A stretch of DNA of 64,000 nucleotides from Stomorhina lunata (lineage: Eukaryota; Arthropoda; Insecta; Diptera; Rhiniidae): assembly GCA_933228675.1 (NCBI GenBank), contig OW121743.1:115555781-115619780 (forward strand), written 5' to 3'. The notes beneath the pieces are model-generated. The model was not told where the DNA came from, searched no databases, and saw nothing but the letters and a program-made list of their open reading frames with translations. The translations under genes were made by a program, and so were the position numbers. This document shows, piece after piece, positions 46,785-58,630 of the stretch (position 1 is the first letter of the stretch; each line of letters starts with the position of its first letter).

Positions 46785-48330
46785 AAAATTTTTATAGAAA
46801 ATTTTTCATAGAAAAATTTTTATAGAAAATTTTTCATAGAAAAATCTTAATAGAAAATTTTTCATAGAAAAATCTTAATAGAAAATTTTTCATAGCAAAA
46901 TCTTAATAGAAAATTTTTCATAGAAAAATCTTTATAGAAAATTTTTCATAGAAAAATCTTTATAGAAAATTTTTCATAGAAAAATCTTAATAGAAAATTT
47001 TTCAAAGAAAATTCTTAATAGAAAATTTTTTATAGAAAAATCTTTATAGAAAATTTTTCATAAAAAAATCTTAATAGAAAATTTTTCATAGAAAAATCTT
47101 AATAGAAAATTTTTCATAGAAAAATCTTAATAGAAAATTTTTCATAGAAAAATCTTAATAGAAAATTTTTCATAGAAAAATCTTAATAGAAAATTTTTCA
47201 TAGAAAAATCTTAATAGAAAATTTTTCATAGAAAAATCTTTATAGACAATTTTTCATAGAAAAATCTTAATAGAAAATTTTTCATAGAAAAATCTTAATA
47301 GAAAATTTTTCATAGAAAAATCTTAATAGAAAATTTTTCATAGAAAAATCTTAATAGAAAATTTTTCATAGAAAAATCTTAATAGAAAATTTTTCATAGA
47401 AAAATCTTTATAGACAATTTTTCATAGAAAAATCTTAATAGAAAATTTTTCATAGAAAAATCTTAATAGAAAATTTTTCATAGAAAAATCTTAATAGAAA
47501 ATTTTTCATAGAAAAATCTTAATAGAAAATTTTTCATAGAAAAATCTTTATAGAAAATTTTTCATAGAAAAATCTTTATAGAAAATTTTTCATAGAAAAA
47601 TCTTTATAGAAAGTTTTTCATAGAAAAATCTTTATAGAAAGTTTTTCATAGAAAAATCTTTATAGAAAATTTTTCATAGAAAAATCTTTATAGAAAATTT
47701 TTCATAGAAAAATCTTTATAGAAAATTTTTCATAGAAAAATCTTTATAGAAAATTTTTCATAGAAAAATCGTTATAGAAAATTTTTCATAGAAAAATCTT
47801 TATAGAAAATTTTTCATAGAAAAATCTTAATAGATAATTTTTCATAGAAAAATCTTAATAGAAAATTTTTCATAGAAAAATCTTAATAGAAAATTTTTTA
47901 TAGAAAAATCTTAATAGAAAATTTTTCATAGAAAAATCTTAATAGAAAATTTTTCATAGAAAAATCTTAATAGAAAATTTTTCATAGAAAAATCTTAATA
48001 GAAAATTTTTCATAGAAAAATCTTAATAGAAAATTTTTCATAGAAAAATCTTAATAGAAAATTTTTCATAGAAAAATCTTAATAGAAAATTTTTCATAGA
48101 AAAATCTTGATAGAAAATTTTTCATAGAAAAATCTTAATAGAAACTTTTTTATAGAAAAATCTTAATAGAAAATTTTTCATAGAAAAATCTTAATAGAAA
48201 ATTTTTTATAGAAAAATCTTAATAGAAAATTTTTCATAGAAAAATCTTAATAGAAAATTTTTCATAGAAAAATCTTAATAGAAAATTTTTCATAGAAAAA
48301 TTTTTATAGAAAATTTTTCATATAAATTGT
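46785..48330. repeat. 28-bp satellite, homogeneous AATCTTAATAG subtype
   Basis: About 55 units of 28 bp with core ATAGAAAAATCTTAATAG followed by TTTTTCATAG. Units alternate in blocks between CTTAATAG and CTTTATAG (the latter mainly 47,540-47,820). It starts immediately after the foldback insertion and is far more uniform than the array before it, suggesting expansion after that insertion. Confidence 0.97.
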
Positions 48331-48580
48331 TAGAAGTGAAATTCTAAAATTTCTCTATTTTTAAAGGGAAATTTAAAATTTTTTGTCTTTTTATAGGGAA
48401 ATTTTAAAATTTCAATATTTTTGTAAGAAAATTTTAAAATTTCTCTATTTGTATACGGATATTTCAATATTTCTGTATTTTTATAGGGAAATTATTAAGT
48501 TTTATATTTTAATTGGGAAATTTAAAAATTTCTCTTTTTTTCTAGGAAAATTTAAAAATTTTTAAATTTCTTTAAATTAG
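48331..48580 (-). repeat. Short reversed GTGAAATTTTG-type repeat
   Basis: Seven or eight decayed units of TATAGGGAAATTTTAAAATT with CTCTATTTTT, the reverse orientation of the 38.8-44.0 kb family. Confidence 0.75.
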
Positions 48581-48690
48581 TTTTTATAGGTGTACCCAAA
48601 ATCCTCAATCCATCATCTTTAAAAATTTTACTTTCGTTACAAATTTTCCTAAAGCATCGGACACTTAAAATATTATCTTTTTGCTCTTAC

Positions 48691-48765
48691 CGAAAATCTT
48701 TCTTTCATCTTAACGTTTAGCTTGAAATATTCTTTACCTCGAATGGCCACTTGAAATGTGAAAAA
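48691..48765 (-). CDS. Possible 75-bp exon, unassigned
   Basis: On minus, ATTTTTACTGCAG (plus 48,766 onward) precedes 25 open codons that end at TCG|GTAAGA (plus 48,685-48,690), a close match to the donor consensus. The peptide includes FFTFQVAIRGKEYFKLNV and KMKERFS. Phase is 0 in and 0 out, so it could be included without disturbing the frame between 49,622-49,718 and 41,255-41,396. An in-frame ATG run upstream (encoding MMMIFLLQ) offers an alternative reading as a start. No family recognised. Confidence 0.28.
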
Positions 48766-49621
48766 CTGCAGTAAAAATATCATCATCATGTTCTTTTGCC
48801 CAAAGCAAAAATATTTAGTATCTAAATTATAAAAATCATTCGTTTATACTTATCTCCATCTCTTATTCATTCCAACTTTTGATTATCAATTTCAATTTTA
48901 GCAAAAAAAAAAAACTACATGAAAAGGAACCAAAAATACCACAATTTTAAGTATCACTTAAAATATGAAAAAAGGATAGATTGAGAAGAAAAAGAAAAAT
49001 TCAGTTAAATGTAGGTTTATTGCAGCATTTTTATATAATCCAAACCGAGTCTGTCTCCTTTGGTCAATTACATGGATTTTAACATTTTAAAGATTCCGTT
49101 TTAATTTTGGACTTTTTTTCTGTTTTGAAGATTTCTTCTATTTGTAGCAAAATAGTGAAAGTAGTGTTTGTGGAGGAGGAAAAAATTCAAAATCATGCTC
49201 ATCATACACTTTTGAATAGGATACACTTAGTCAGTCATTCGTTCATTCATTCGAAGATTCATGGATTTTTATTTAGATGAATGGTTGGAAAATTTTTCGT
49301 CTTCTAATCAAACGTTACAGCAAAAGCAATGACACTAGTTTATGCCAAAATACTTAGAATAAATTTTAAAATACTAGATAGAGAAAAAAAGAAAACTTCT
49401 ATGACATGAGCAAAATAGAATCTAAATGTCCTTGCGCCCATGTATTTCTTCTGCATTGAAGCAGAAACTTGTTGTAGAAATCATCGTCATCATCTTCATT
49501 CATCATTATCATCCTTAAGAGCAGCAGCAGCAGCAATAGACAAATACAAAGCTTTGGTTTTAAAGCCCTCAGCCAATGTTACTTTTCCTAGTTTGACACT
49601 CTTCTAGAAATCTATCAAAAC
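48766..49621. other. Non-repetitive stretch, no firm gene
   Basis: AT-rich, with a CAG/AGC microsatellite at 49,519-49,536 and TTCATTC repeats near 49,240. On minus, TTCTGCTTCAATGCAG (to about plus 49,460) is followed by an open frame, KKYMGARTFRFYFAH, without a convincing donor; it is not called as an exon. Confidence 0.5.
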
Positions 49622-49718
49622 CTGATACGTTTGTATCTGTAAATAAAACTGTTCAAATGAATAGACGACGTTGAATTCAGCTGCTGTTTTTAGCTTGAAG
49701 AGGAAATGGCAAGCGAAA
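49622..49718 (-). CDS. Possible 97-bp exon, unassigned
   Basis: On minus, a CTAAC branch-like word and TAATAG (plus 49,719-49,724) precede 32 open codons that end at TATCAG|GTTTTG (plus 49,616-49,621). The peptide includes FACHFLFKLKTAAEFNVVYS and FEQFYLQIQTYQ. It enters in phase 2 and leaves in phase 0. G+C is higher than the A/T-rich flanks. The frame stays open upstream in a hydrophobic, T-rich reading that I consider non-coding. No known domain seen. Confidence 0.28.
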
Positions 49719-50261
49719 CTATTACGAATTTTTGAAGAGTTAGAAAAATTGATGTTCAGTAAAATTGCAGATGAAAGCAAAAAATAAGAAATTGCTGGCC
49801 AAATTATATATATTTGAAAAAAAAAAATAAAACAAAACATGACACAGAAATGCTGGCAGTTATATTCCAGTTGTGACTGTTACTTTCAATTAAATTTAAT
49901 ACATAAGTTTAAACATAGAAATCAGAGAACAAACTAAAAGGGAAAACATTTTTATTAATTTGTTATATTGAAGAAAATTTCTTAATTTTGCAAATAAAGT
50001 AAAATAATTTTTAAAAATAAATCGTTAGTTTAGAATAATGTTTTAAAAACTTACATAAATATGTAAAATATCACAAGATGATGCCGAATTTAAAGCAATA
50101 TTAAAATAAAAAAAATTGTTCATTTGTACTATTAAAGAAATTTTCTTCAATTTCACTAAAATACACGAAATAAAATTTACGCAATTTTTAATCGATTAAA
50201 ACATAATAGAGTCGGTAGCCAATATTTCAATCAAGGAAATTGCGAGACACCCGAAAAAATA
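49719..50261. other. AT-rich stretch, nothing recognised
   Basis: Single-copy AT-rich DNA leading up to the DINE-like element. No repeat, gene or regulatory motif could be supported. Confidence 0.55.
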
Positions 50262-51067
50262 ATTATACCCTTCACCATCATAGGTGGAAAGGGTATTATA
50301 AGTTTGTGCTGATGTTTGTAACGCATAGAAATATTTGTCTTAGACCCACCTTTTAGTATACCAATAGGCTTGGAATCACTTTCTGAGTCGATTTAGCGAT
50401 GTCGTCCGTCCGTCCGTCCGTCTGGCTGGCTGGACCCCCATGTAAACCTTGTAATCAAACTACAGGTCGCAATTCTAAAGATAATTTGATGAAATTTGGC
50501 ACAGATAATTTTTTTGATAATGGGACCATGGCTATTGAAATTGGTCAAAATCGGTCCATTATTTATGGTACCTCCCATAGGTCCCACTTCCCGGAATTGC
50601 TATATTGGCCACTAATATCAATATTTTTTCATGAAATTTAAAACAGATACTGCTTATGTAAACTGAAATCACTGTACCAAATTTCGTTGAAATCGGTCTA
50701 CATTTGATCATAGCTCCCATACAAACTCTTCTTCAAAAACGCACTAAATGAGACAAAAAAATCACTAAAACGCTCGTAAATCTAAAGATAATGAAAATTT
50801 TGAGTTTATTTTTTGCATACATAATTTTTGTAACAACTGTAATCAATTTGCCAAATTTCGAGATAATCGGTCCACATTTGACCCTAGCTCTCATATAAGT
50901 CCAAATGACGGAAACAGGTTGAATATATACGTTTTGAGAAAATGTTTGTATGATGGCAAAATTTAGCAAATATTTGTCTTTATATAGGAAAAATAACACC
51001 TTTGACCTTAGTGGTGAAGGGTATCGTATGGTCGGCTTGACCGACTATAGCGCTTTCTTACTTGTTT
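50262..51067 (+). mobile_element. DINE-1/INE-1-like non-autonomous element, full copy
   Basis: Starts with the terminal hairpin TACCCTTCACCATCATAGGT then GGAAAGGGTAT, followed by a GAGTCGATTTAGCGATGTC segment and a (GTCC)n core at 50,403-50,420. Blocks with CAAATTTCGTTGAAATCGG and CATAGCTCCCATACAAAC follow, then a subterminal inverted copy of the start (AGTGGTGAAGGGTA) and a 3' stem (GGTCGGCTTGACCGAC) before CTTACTTG|TTTT. This order (5' inverted repeat, (GTCY)n, 3' stem-loop, T-rich target) matches DINE-1/INE-1 elements, non-autonomous relatives of Helentrons. Three short open frames inside are not genes. Confidence 0.78.
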
Positions 51068-51099
51068 TAACTAATGTTGGCCAATTGTTTTAAATGTTT

Positions 51100-53820
51100 C
51101 ATTGAATATTTTTCATATAAAAATTTTTATAGAAATTTTTTCACATACAAATTTTTATAGAAAATTTTTCATATTAAAGTTTTTATAGAAAATTTTTCAT
51201 ATAAAAATTTTCATAGAAAATTTTTCCTATAAAAATGTTCATAGAAAATGTTTCATAGAAAAATTTTCATAGAAAATTTTAATAGAAAATTTTTCATAGA
51301 AATTTTTTCATATAAAAATTTTCATAGAAAATTTTTCATATAAAAATTTTCATAGAAAATTTTTCATATAAAAATTTTCATAGAAAATTTTTCATATAAA
51401 AATTTTCATAGAAAATTTTTCATATAAAAATTTTCATAGAAAATTTTTCATATAAAAATTTTCTTAGAAAATTTTTCATATAAAAATTTTCATAGAAAAT
51501 TTTTCATATAAAAATTTTCACAGAAAATTTTTCATATAAAAATTTTCATAGAAAATTTTTCATATAAAAATTTTCATAGAAAATTTTTCATATAAAAATT
51601 TTCATAGAAAATTTTTCATATAAAAATTTTTATCGAAAATTTTTCATATAAAAATTTTCATCGAAAATTTTTCATATAAAAATTTTCATAGAAAATTTTT
51701 CATATAAAAATTTTCATAGAAAATTTTTCATATAAAAATTTTCATAGAAAATTTTTCATATAAAGTTTTTCATAGAAAATTTTTCATATAAAAATTTTCA
51801 TAAAAAATTTTTCATATAAAAATTTTCGTAGAAAATTTTTCATATAAAAATTTTCATAGAAAACTTTCATAAAAAAATTTTTCAAAGAAAATTTGTCATA
51901 GAAAATTTTTCATAGAATATTTTTTATATAAAAAATTTTTTATTAAAATTTTTCATAGAATTTTTTTCATATAAAAATTTTCATATAAAATTTTTCATAT
52001 ACAAATTTTTATAGAAAATTTTTCATATAAAAATTTTCATACAAAATTTTCATAGAAAATTTTTTATATAAAATTTTAATATAAAAATTTTCATAAAAAA
52101 TTTTTCATATAAAGATTTTTATTTTCATTTATAAAAAAATTTTCATATAAAACTTTTTATAAAAATAAATTTCATAGAAAGTTATAGAAAATTTTTCATA
52201 TAAAAACTTTCACAGAAAATTTTTTTATATAAAAACTTTCATAGAAAATTTTTTACAGAAAATTTTTCATATAAAAATTTTCATAGAAAATTTTTCATAC
52301 AAAAATTTTCGTAGAAAATTTTTCATATAAAAATTTGCATAGAAAATTTTTCATATAAAAAATTTTCATAGAAAATTTTTCATATAAAAATTTTCATAGA
52401 AAACTTTCATAAAAAAAATTTTAAAAGAAAATTTGTTATATAAAAATTTTCATAGAAAATTGTTCATAGAATATTTTTTATATAAAAAATTTTCTATTAA
52501 AATTTTTCATAGAATTTTTTTCATATAAAAATTTTTATAGAAAATTTTTCATAGAAAATTTTTCATATAAAAATTTTCATAGAAAATTTTTCATAAAAAA
52601 ATTTTCATACAAAATTTTCATAGAAAATTTTTTATAAAAAAATTTTCATACAAAATTTTCATAGAAAATTTTTTATATAAAATTTTAATATAAAAATTTT
52701 CATAAAAAATTTTTCATATAAAGATTTTTATTTTCATTTATAAAAAAATTTTCATATAAAATTTTTTATAAAAAAAAAATTTCATAGAAAGTTATAGAAA
52801 AGTTTTCATATAAAAACTTTCACAGAAAATTTTTTTATATAAAAACTTTCATAGAAAATTTTTTACTTACAAATTTTTTTTATAAAAATTAAAAAAAAAA
52901 ATTCATAGAAAATTTTTCTTTAGAAGATTTTTGATATAAAAATTTTTCTTTAGAAGATTATTCATATAAGATTTTTTTTTTAGAAAATTTTGTAGATAAA
53001 AATTTTCATGTTAAGTTTTTAATAAAAATTGTCATAGAAAATTTTTCATATAAAAATTCTTATACAAAATTTTTGATATAAAATTTCTGCGTATTAAAAT
53101 TTTTCTCTCAAAAAAATTTTTTATAAAATTTTTTTTTTTAAATAAAAACTTTCAAAGAAAATTTGTCGTAGAAATTTTTCAAAAAAATGTTTAAAGAAAG
53201 ATTTTTAAATAAATTTTTTTATGGAAAATTCTTCATAGGAAACAGATACAAATATTTTTCATAAAAAAACTTTCATAGAAAATTTTTCATAAAAAAACTT
53301 TCATAGAAAATTTTTCATATAAAAATTGTGAAAGAAAATTTTTCATACAAAAATTTTTAATAAAATTCTTCATATAAACATTTTTAACAAAAAAATTTTT
53401 AAATTAAAATTTTCATAATTTTTTTTTAGAAGATTTTTCACATACAAATTTTTTTAGAAGATTTTTTTTCCTAGAAAATTTTTCAAAAAAAATTTTCATA
53501 AAAAATTTTTCGTATAAAAGTTTTTATACAAAATTTTTTATATAAAATTTTTCATACAAAATTTTTCATATAAAAATTTTCATACAAAATTTTTCATATA
53601 AAAATTTTCATACAAAATTTTTCATATAAAAATTTTTATACAAAATTTTTCATATAAAAGTTATAAAGAAAATTTTTCATAGAAAATTTGTCGTATAAAA
53701 ATTTTCATAAAAAATTTTGTATATAAAAATTTTCATAAAAAATTTTGTATATAAAAATTTTCATAAAAAATTTTGTATAAAAAAATTTTTGATATATTTA
53801 TATAAAAATTTTCATAGTAT
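51100..53820. repeat. 28-bp CATATA/CATAG satellite
   Basis: Units of 28 bp with TTTTTCATATAAAAATTTTC then ATAG. 51,290-51,850 is almost homogeneous and the right third is degenerate. A variant block with AAAGATTTTTATTTTCATTT lies at 52,111 and 52,720. It begins about 35 bp after the DINE-like 3' end. Confidence 0.96.
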
Positions 53821-54820
53821 TTTTTTTAAATCTTAAATATTTCGGAAACAATATCTGACTCCTTTTATTTCATTATTGTTGACTTAATTTTTAAACTTTT
53901 GTTTTTTGATGGCTTTAAAAAATGAAAACGAAAAAAGTTTTTGTTTTTAATGAATTTGTAGCTCCCGCCTTTTTAAAAATTTATAAACTCCAAAATTTTG
54001 TTGCTTCGAGTTTGAGGAGTTTATTTACGTTTCTTTTAATCCAAATGAATTTTCAATTTATTTTAGTTGTTTGTTATATTAAGAAAAGAAAAATAAGGAA
54101 TCAGGATAAAAAAGGGGAGTTAGTAGTATAAAACGAAAACTTTTTAAATTTAAGCCAAAACTCAGAAAAAGAACGGAAATTTTATTAATTAAATGTTAAG
54201 ATATGTGTTTGTCTTTAGCTTAAAATTTTGAGTGATTTCATTGTTTTCTATTAAAATTTTAAAGAATAAAAATTTGAAAAGTTCTTAAAACTCTAGAAAT
54301 GTATAAAAATTCACACATATAGTACACACTTTAAAACCTTTTTCGCGGATGTTATCCGTAGCCATATTCCGTACACACACACTTTTACATTTACCACAAC
54401 TTCCTGTGGGTGTCCATGAGATTTTGCCTCTTTTTCACCCAATCTCTTGCGCTTGGTTGTTGTCGACTTGTTCTAATTGTTAAGTCTTTTTTATTTAATT
54501 GTATTTCTTTTTTTTAACTCTTTCTTTTACTTTTGGATTTTATGCAATTTATTTTATAGTTTTGTTATAGTTTTTGCAAGGATTAAGTTTAAATAGAAAT
54601 GTTTTAGATTGGTTTTATCTACAGGACATGTTTTTGATAAAAATTTTAATAAAGAAAACTGGATATTATTTTTACAGCTGTTTTAAATTGAATGCATTTG
54701 AAGAGCTTAAAATTGAATTTAAGCAGAAATTATATTTTTAAAATTTAATAAAACAACAATAATTCTTGTCAGCAAGAGAAATTACTTTGAAGTCTAACTA
54801 TTAAATTTTGATGTATTACG
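53821..54820. other. Non-repetitive island, no gene recognised
   Basis: AT-rich. 54,330-54,480 has higher G+C with two frames open on minus (one including KRKRLGEKEAKSHGHPQE) and a GTAAAT donor-like site, but there is no acceptor tract, so it is not called. The plus frame at 53,922-54,131 has no domain. Confidence 0.5.
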
Positions 54821-54896
54821 ACAACACCTTAGACCTGAGTGGTGAAGAATATCGTATGGTCGGGCTTGACCGACTATAACACTTTCTTACTTGTTT
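54821..54896 (+). mobile_element. DINE-1-like 3' end fragment
   Basis: AGTGGTGAAGAATATCG, then the stem GGTCGGGCTTGACCGAC and CTTTCTTACTTG, matching the last 75 bp of the copy at 50,262-51,067. It is immediately followed by satellite. Confidence 0.8.
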
Positions 54897-55130
54897 TTAT
54901 AGAAAATTTTTTTAAAATTTCTTTTTTATAGGAAATTTTTCAAAAATTTCTTATTTTTATAGGAAATTTTTCAAAAATTTCTTACTTTTATAGGAAATTT
55001 TTTAAAATTTTCTTATTTTTATAGAAAGTTTTTTTTTAATTTCTTATTTTTATAAGAAATTTTTCAAAAATTTCTTATTTTTATAAGAATTTTTTAAAAA
55101 ATTTCGTGTTTTATTTCCTATAATTTTTGA
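54897..55130 (-). repeat. 31-bp GAAATTTTTG satellite, reversed block
   Basis: About seven units in reverse orientation (ATAGGAAATTTTTC with CAAAAATTTC). It meets the forward array head to head at about 55,110-55,150. Confidence 0.88.
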
Positions 55131-56520
55131 AAAATTTCATAATTAATAATTTCATAATTTTTGAAAATTTTCCTTTAAAAATAGGAAATTTTTGAAAAAT
55201 TTCCTATAAAAATAAGAAATTTTTGAAAAATTTCCTATAAAAATAAGAAATTTTTGAAAAAATTTCTATAAAAATAAGAAATTTTTGAAAAATTTCCTAT
55301 AAAAATAATAAATTTTTGAAAAAATCTCCTATAAAAATAAGAAATTTTTGAAAAATTTCCTACAAAAATAAGAAATTTTTGAAAAATTTCCTATAAAAAT
55401 AAGAAATTTTTGAAAAATTTCCTATAAAAATAAGAAATTTTTGAAAATTTTCCTATAAAAATAAGAAATTTTTGAAAAATTTTCTACCAAAATAAGAAAT
55501 TTTTGAAAAATTTCCTATAAAAATAAGAAATTTTTGAAAAATTTCCTATAAAAATAAGAAATTTTTGAAAAATTTCCTATAAAAATAAGAAATTTTTGAA
55601 AATTTTCCTATAAAAATAAGAAATTTTTGAAAAATTTCCTATAAAAATAAGAAATTTTTAAAAAATTTCCTATAAAAATAAGAAATCTTTGAAAAATTAC
55701 CTATAAAAATAAGAAATTTTTGAAAAATTTCCTTTAAAAATAAGAAATTTTTAAAAAATTTCCTATGAAATAAGAAATTTTTGAAAAATTTCCTATGAAA
55801 TAAGAAATTTTTGAAAAATTTCCTATAAAAATAAGAAATTTTTGAATAATTTCCTATAAAAATAAGAAATTTTTGAAAAATTTCCTATAAAAATAAGAAA
55901 TTTTTGAAAAATTTCCTATAAAAATAAGAAATTTTTGAAAAATTTCCTATAAAAATAAGAAATTTTTGAAAAATTTCCTATAAAAATAAGAAATTTTTGA
56001 AAAATTTTCTATAAAAATAAGAAATTTTTGAAAAATTTGCTATAAAAATAAGAAATTTTTGAAAAATTTGCTATAAAAATAAGAAATTTTTGAAAAATTT
56101 CCTATAAAAATAAGAAATTTTTGAAAAATTTCCTATAAAAATAAGAAATTTTTGAAAAATTTCCTATAAAAATAAGAAATTTTTGAAAAAATTCCTATAA
56201 AAATAAGAAATTTTTGAAAAATTTCCTATAAAAATAAGAAATGTTTGAAAAAATTCCTATAAAAATAAGGAATTTTTCAAAAATGTTAAAAAAAATAAGA
56301 AATTTTTGAAAAATTTTTAAAAATATAAGAAATTTTTCAAAAATTTTTTAAAAATTTTCTATAAAAGTAAAATGTTTTTGAAAAATTTCCTATAAAAATA
56401 AGAAATTTTTGAAACATTTTCTGTAAAAATAAGAAATTTTTGAAAAATATCCTATAAAAGCAAGAATTTTTTTAAAAATTTCCTATAAAAATAAGAATTT
56501 TTAAAAAAATTTTCTGTAAA
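55131..56520 (+). repeat. 31-bp GAAATTTTTG satellite, forward block
   Basis: About 45 units in forward orientation, very regular at 55,800-56,270, decaying just before the DINE-like end at 56,521. Confidence 0.95.
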
Positions 56521-57105
56521 AACAAGTAAGAAAGTGCTATAGTCGGTCAAGCCCGACCATACGATATCCTTCACCACTAAGGTCAAAGTTGTTCTTTTTG
56601 CTCTATAAAGGCAAATATTTGCTAAATTGTTGTTGTTCGTGCGTTTTACGGAAGAGTTTGTATGGTCAAATGTGGACTGATTTCAACGAAATTTGGTACA
56701 GTGATTTTGGTTTACATAAGCAGTATTTGTTTTAAATTTCATGAAGAAATATTGATATTTGTCGCCAAAATATTAATTCCGGGAAGTAAGACCTATAAGA
56801 GGTACCATATATAATGGACCTATTTTGAGGAATATGGCTATTAGGTCAATAATATCAAAAAAATTATCTGTACCAAATTTCATTAAATTATCTTTAGAAT
56901 TGCGACCTGTACTTTAATTACATGGTTTACATGGGGTTCCAGCCAGCCAGACGGACGGAAGGACTGACATCGCTAAATCGGCCCAGAAAGTGATTCTAAG
57001 TCTATTGGTATACTAAAAGGTGGGTCTAACACAAATATATCTATGCGTTACATACATCAGCATAAACTTATAATATTCTTTCCACCTATGGTGCTGAAGG
57101 TCATA
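56521..57105 (-). mobile_element. DINE-1/INE-1-like element, internally deleted copy
   Basis: Reverse orientation of the element at 50.3-51.1 kb: AACAAGTAAGAAAGTGC then the 3' stem, the AAATTTCATTAAATTATC and GGTTTACATGGGG blocks, a degenerated GACGGACGGAAGGAC core (about 56,950) and the 5' hairpin CCACCTATGGTGCTGAAGG. It lacks about 230 bp corresponding to 50,720-50,960 of the full copy and has diverged noticeably. No coding capacity. Confidence 0.78.
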
Positions 57106-58630
57106 AAAAATATAGTTGTGGTCTATTGTAACGCAAAAAGTTTCATTTTGTGGAGTAGTGTAATCTTCAACTATAGCAAAAATTGTTCATAAAATTTTTA
57201 TTATTTGTTTCCTGTTTAGTTACAGGAAATTTAATAACCAACATCATCGCAATAATAGTCAACTTCCTGTCTAGTGGTAACAAACATTTAGACATTCACA
57301 CAGACAGACAGACACTAACTAACACTAAAACAAAGGCAAGATTTTAATTTATTTCGTTTTTTGTTAATTACAAGTCAACATACTGCCTAAGAGGCAGACA
57401 GTGGGCCTTTGAATGATAAAAGTGGATAATAATAACGATTAATAAAATAGTTCTAAAAAAAAAATTAGAACTAAAAACTTTTCTTCAGCATAAACGCATT
57501 TAATAAAATTTTGCTACCAAAAATTTTTTTCTTAATTTTGATATTAATTTCCTCCTAATCGCTTCACTGTTTAAGAATTTAATATAAAAGCCAACACTCT
57601 AGTTTAGAGAACTGTTTTCTTTTCCTTAATGATTTGTTTGCCTACGCTTAAATCCAGCCGCCCGCCATTAAGTGACAAACGATTTCTTGTGTAAAGAGAG
57701 AAAAAAAAACATTTTCAAAGGTAAACGGGAAAACAAAGGACTTTTGTAGACGTAAATAATTTCTTCATGTGTAAATGAAAACAAACGCCCACACTTTTTG
57801 CTGATTGTTTCATTAAAATTAAAATAGAGCTAAACACACACACACACACAATGTCAGCTATAACTTTTAGACAACAAATGTCACAATTTCAGGAAAAATT
57901 TTTTCTCTCGAAAAAGAAAAACAAAGAGGCAAAATGTACATACATAAGTCTGCTCCCTAAGAAATTGAATGACAAAAAGAATAAAAAAAAATAAAAATCA
58001 CACGCAAACACTTTATTATCTTTAAGACGAAAGTACTTCAGAGTCATCAAAATTTGTTTCCTTTTGCGTTCACATCCGGTTTAAAACAGTTTATGTTTGT
58101 TTGTTTGTTTGTATTCGTGCTTTCCCCTTTTATATTAAATTTAGTTGAGTCGAATACTTTTTATTTTGTACTTAACAAAGAAAAACCTTAAATCTTTTAT
58201 TGTTCTATTTTTAAAAGTTTTTTTTTTTTAAATTATTTTTATTTTTATGACAGTTTTAATTTTTGTTTTAAAGAAATTCTAGAGAATTATTTTAAAACTC
58301 TGGAAAAGTGTTTAAGCAATTGTTTTTCTAGGGCTTAAGACTGAAATTAAAATGGAAGTTATTTGCTGAATTTATCTAATAGAAATGGATTTTTTTGAAA
58401 GTAGCAAGAACGAGAGATGAGGTCACGCCTACATTTTAAAAAAGAAAATAAGAAACAACTTTTTTATATTAGAAAATTCTTAAGCTTTTATTTCAGAAAA
58501 GAAAATTAATAAACTTGTGTGTGTACATACGAGGGTTTCGTTCAGGAGAACCCCAAATTGAAAATATTTAAAAAGCAATAAAATAAATATTTATTTGATT
58601 TCTATTAACACAGAAAAGACAACCCACTTA
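57106..58630. other. Non-repetitive island, no gene recognised
   Basis: AT-rich with CAGA repeats (57,300-57,315, 57,388-57,402), a CA microsatellite (57,836-57,850) and GTTT repeats (58,095-58,112). Minus-strand T-rich tracts with AG near 57,680 and 57,950 resemble acceptors but lead only to short frames. Confidence 0.55.

Noticed and set aside
50393..50999. Three open frames on both strands
   Set aside because: All lie inside the DINE-1-like element and are not conserved in the second copy.
54330..54480. Minus open stretch with Lys/Arg-rich frame and GTAAAT
   Set aside because: No pyrimidine tract before it, two overlapping open frames, and uncertain phase.
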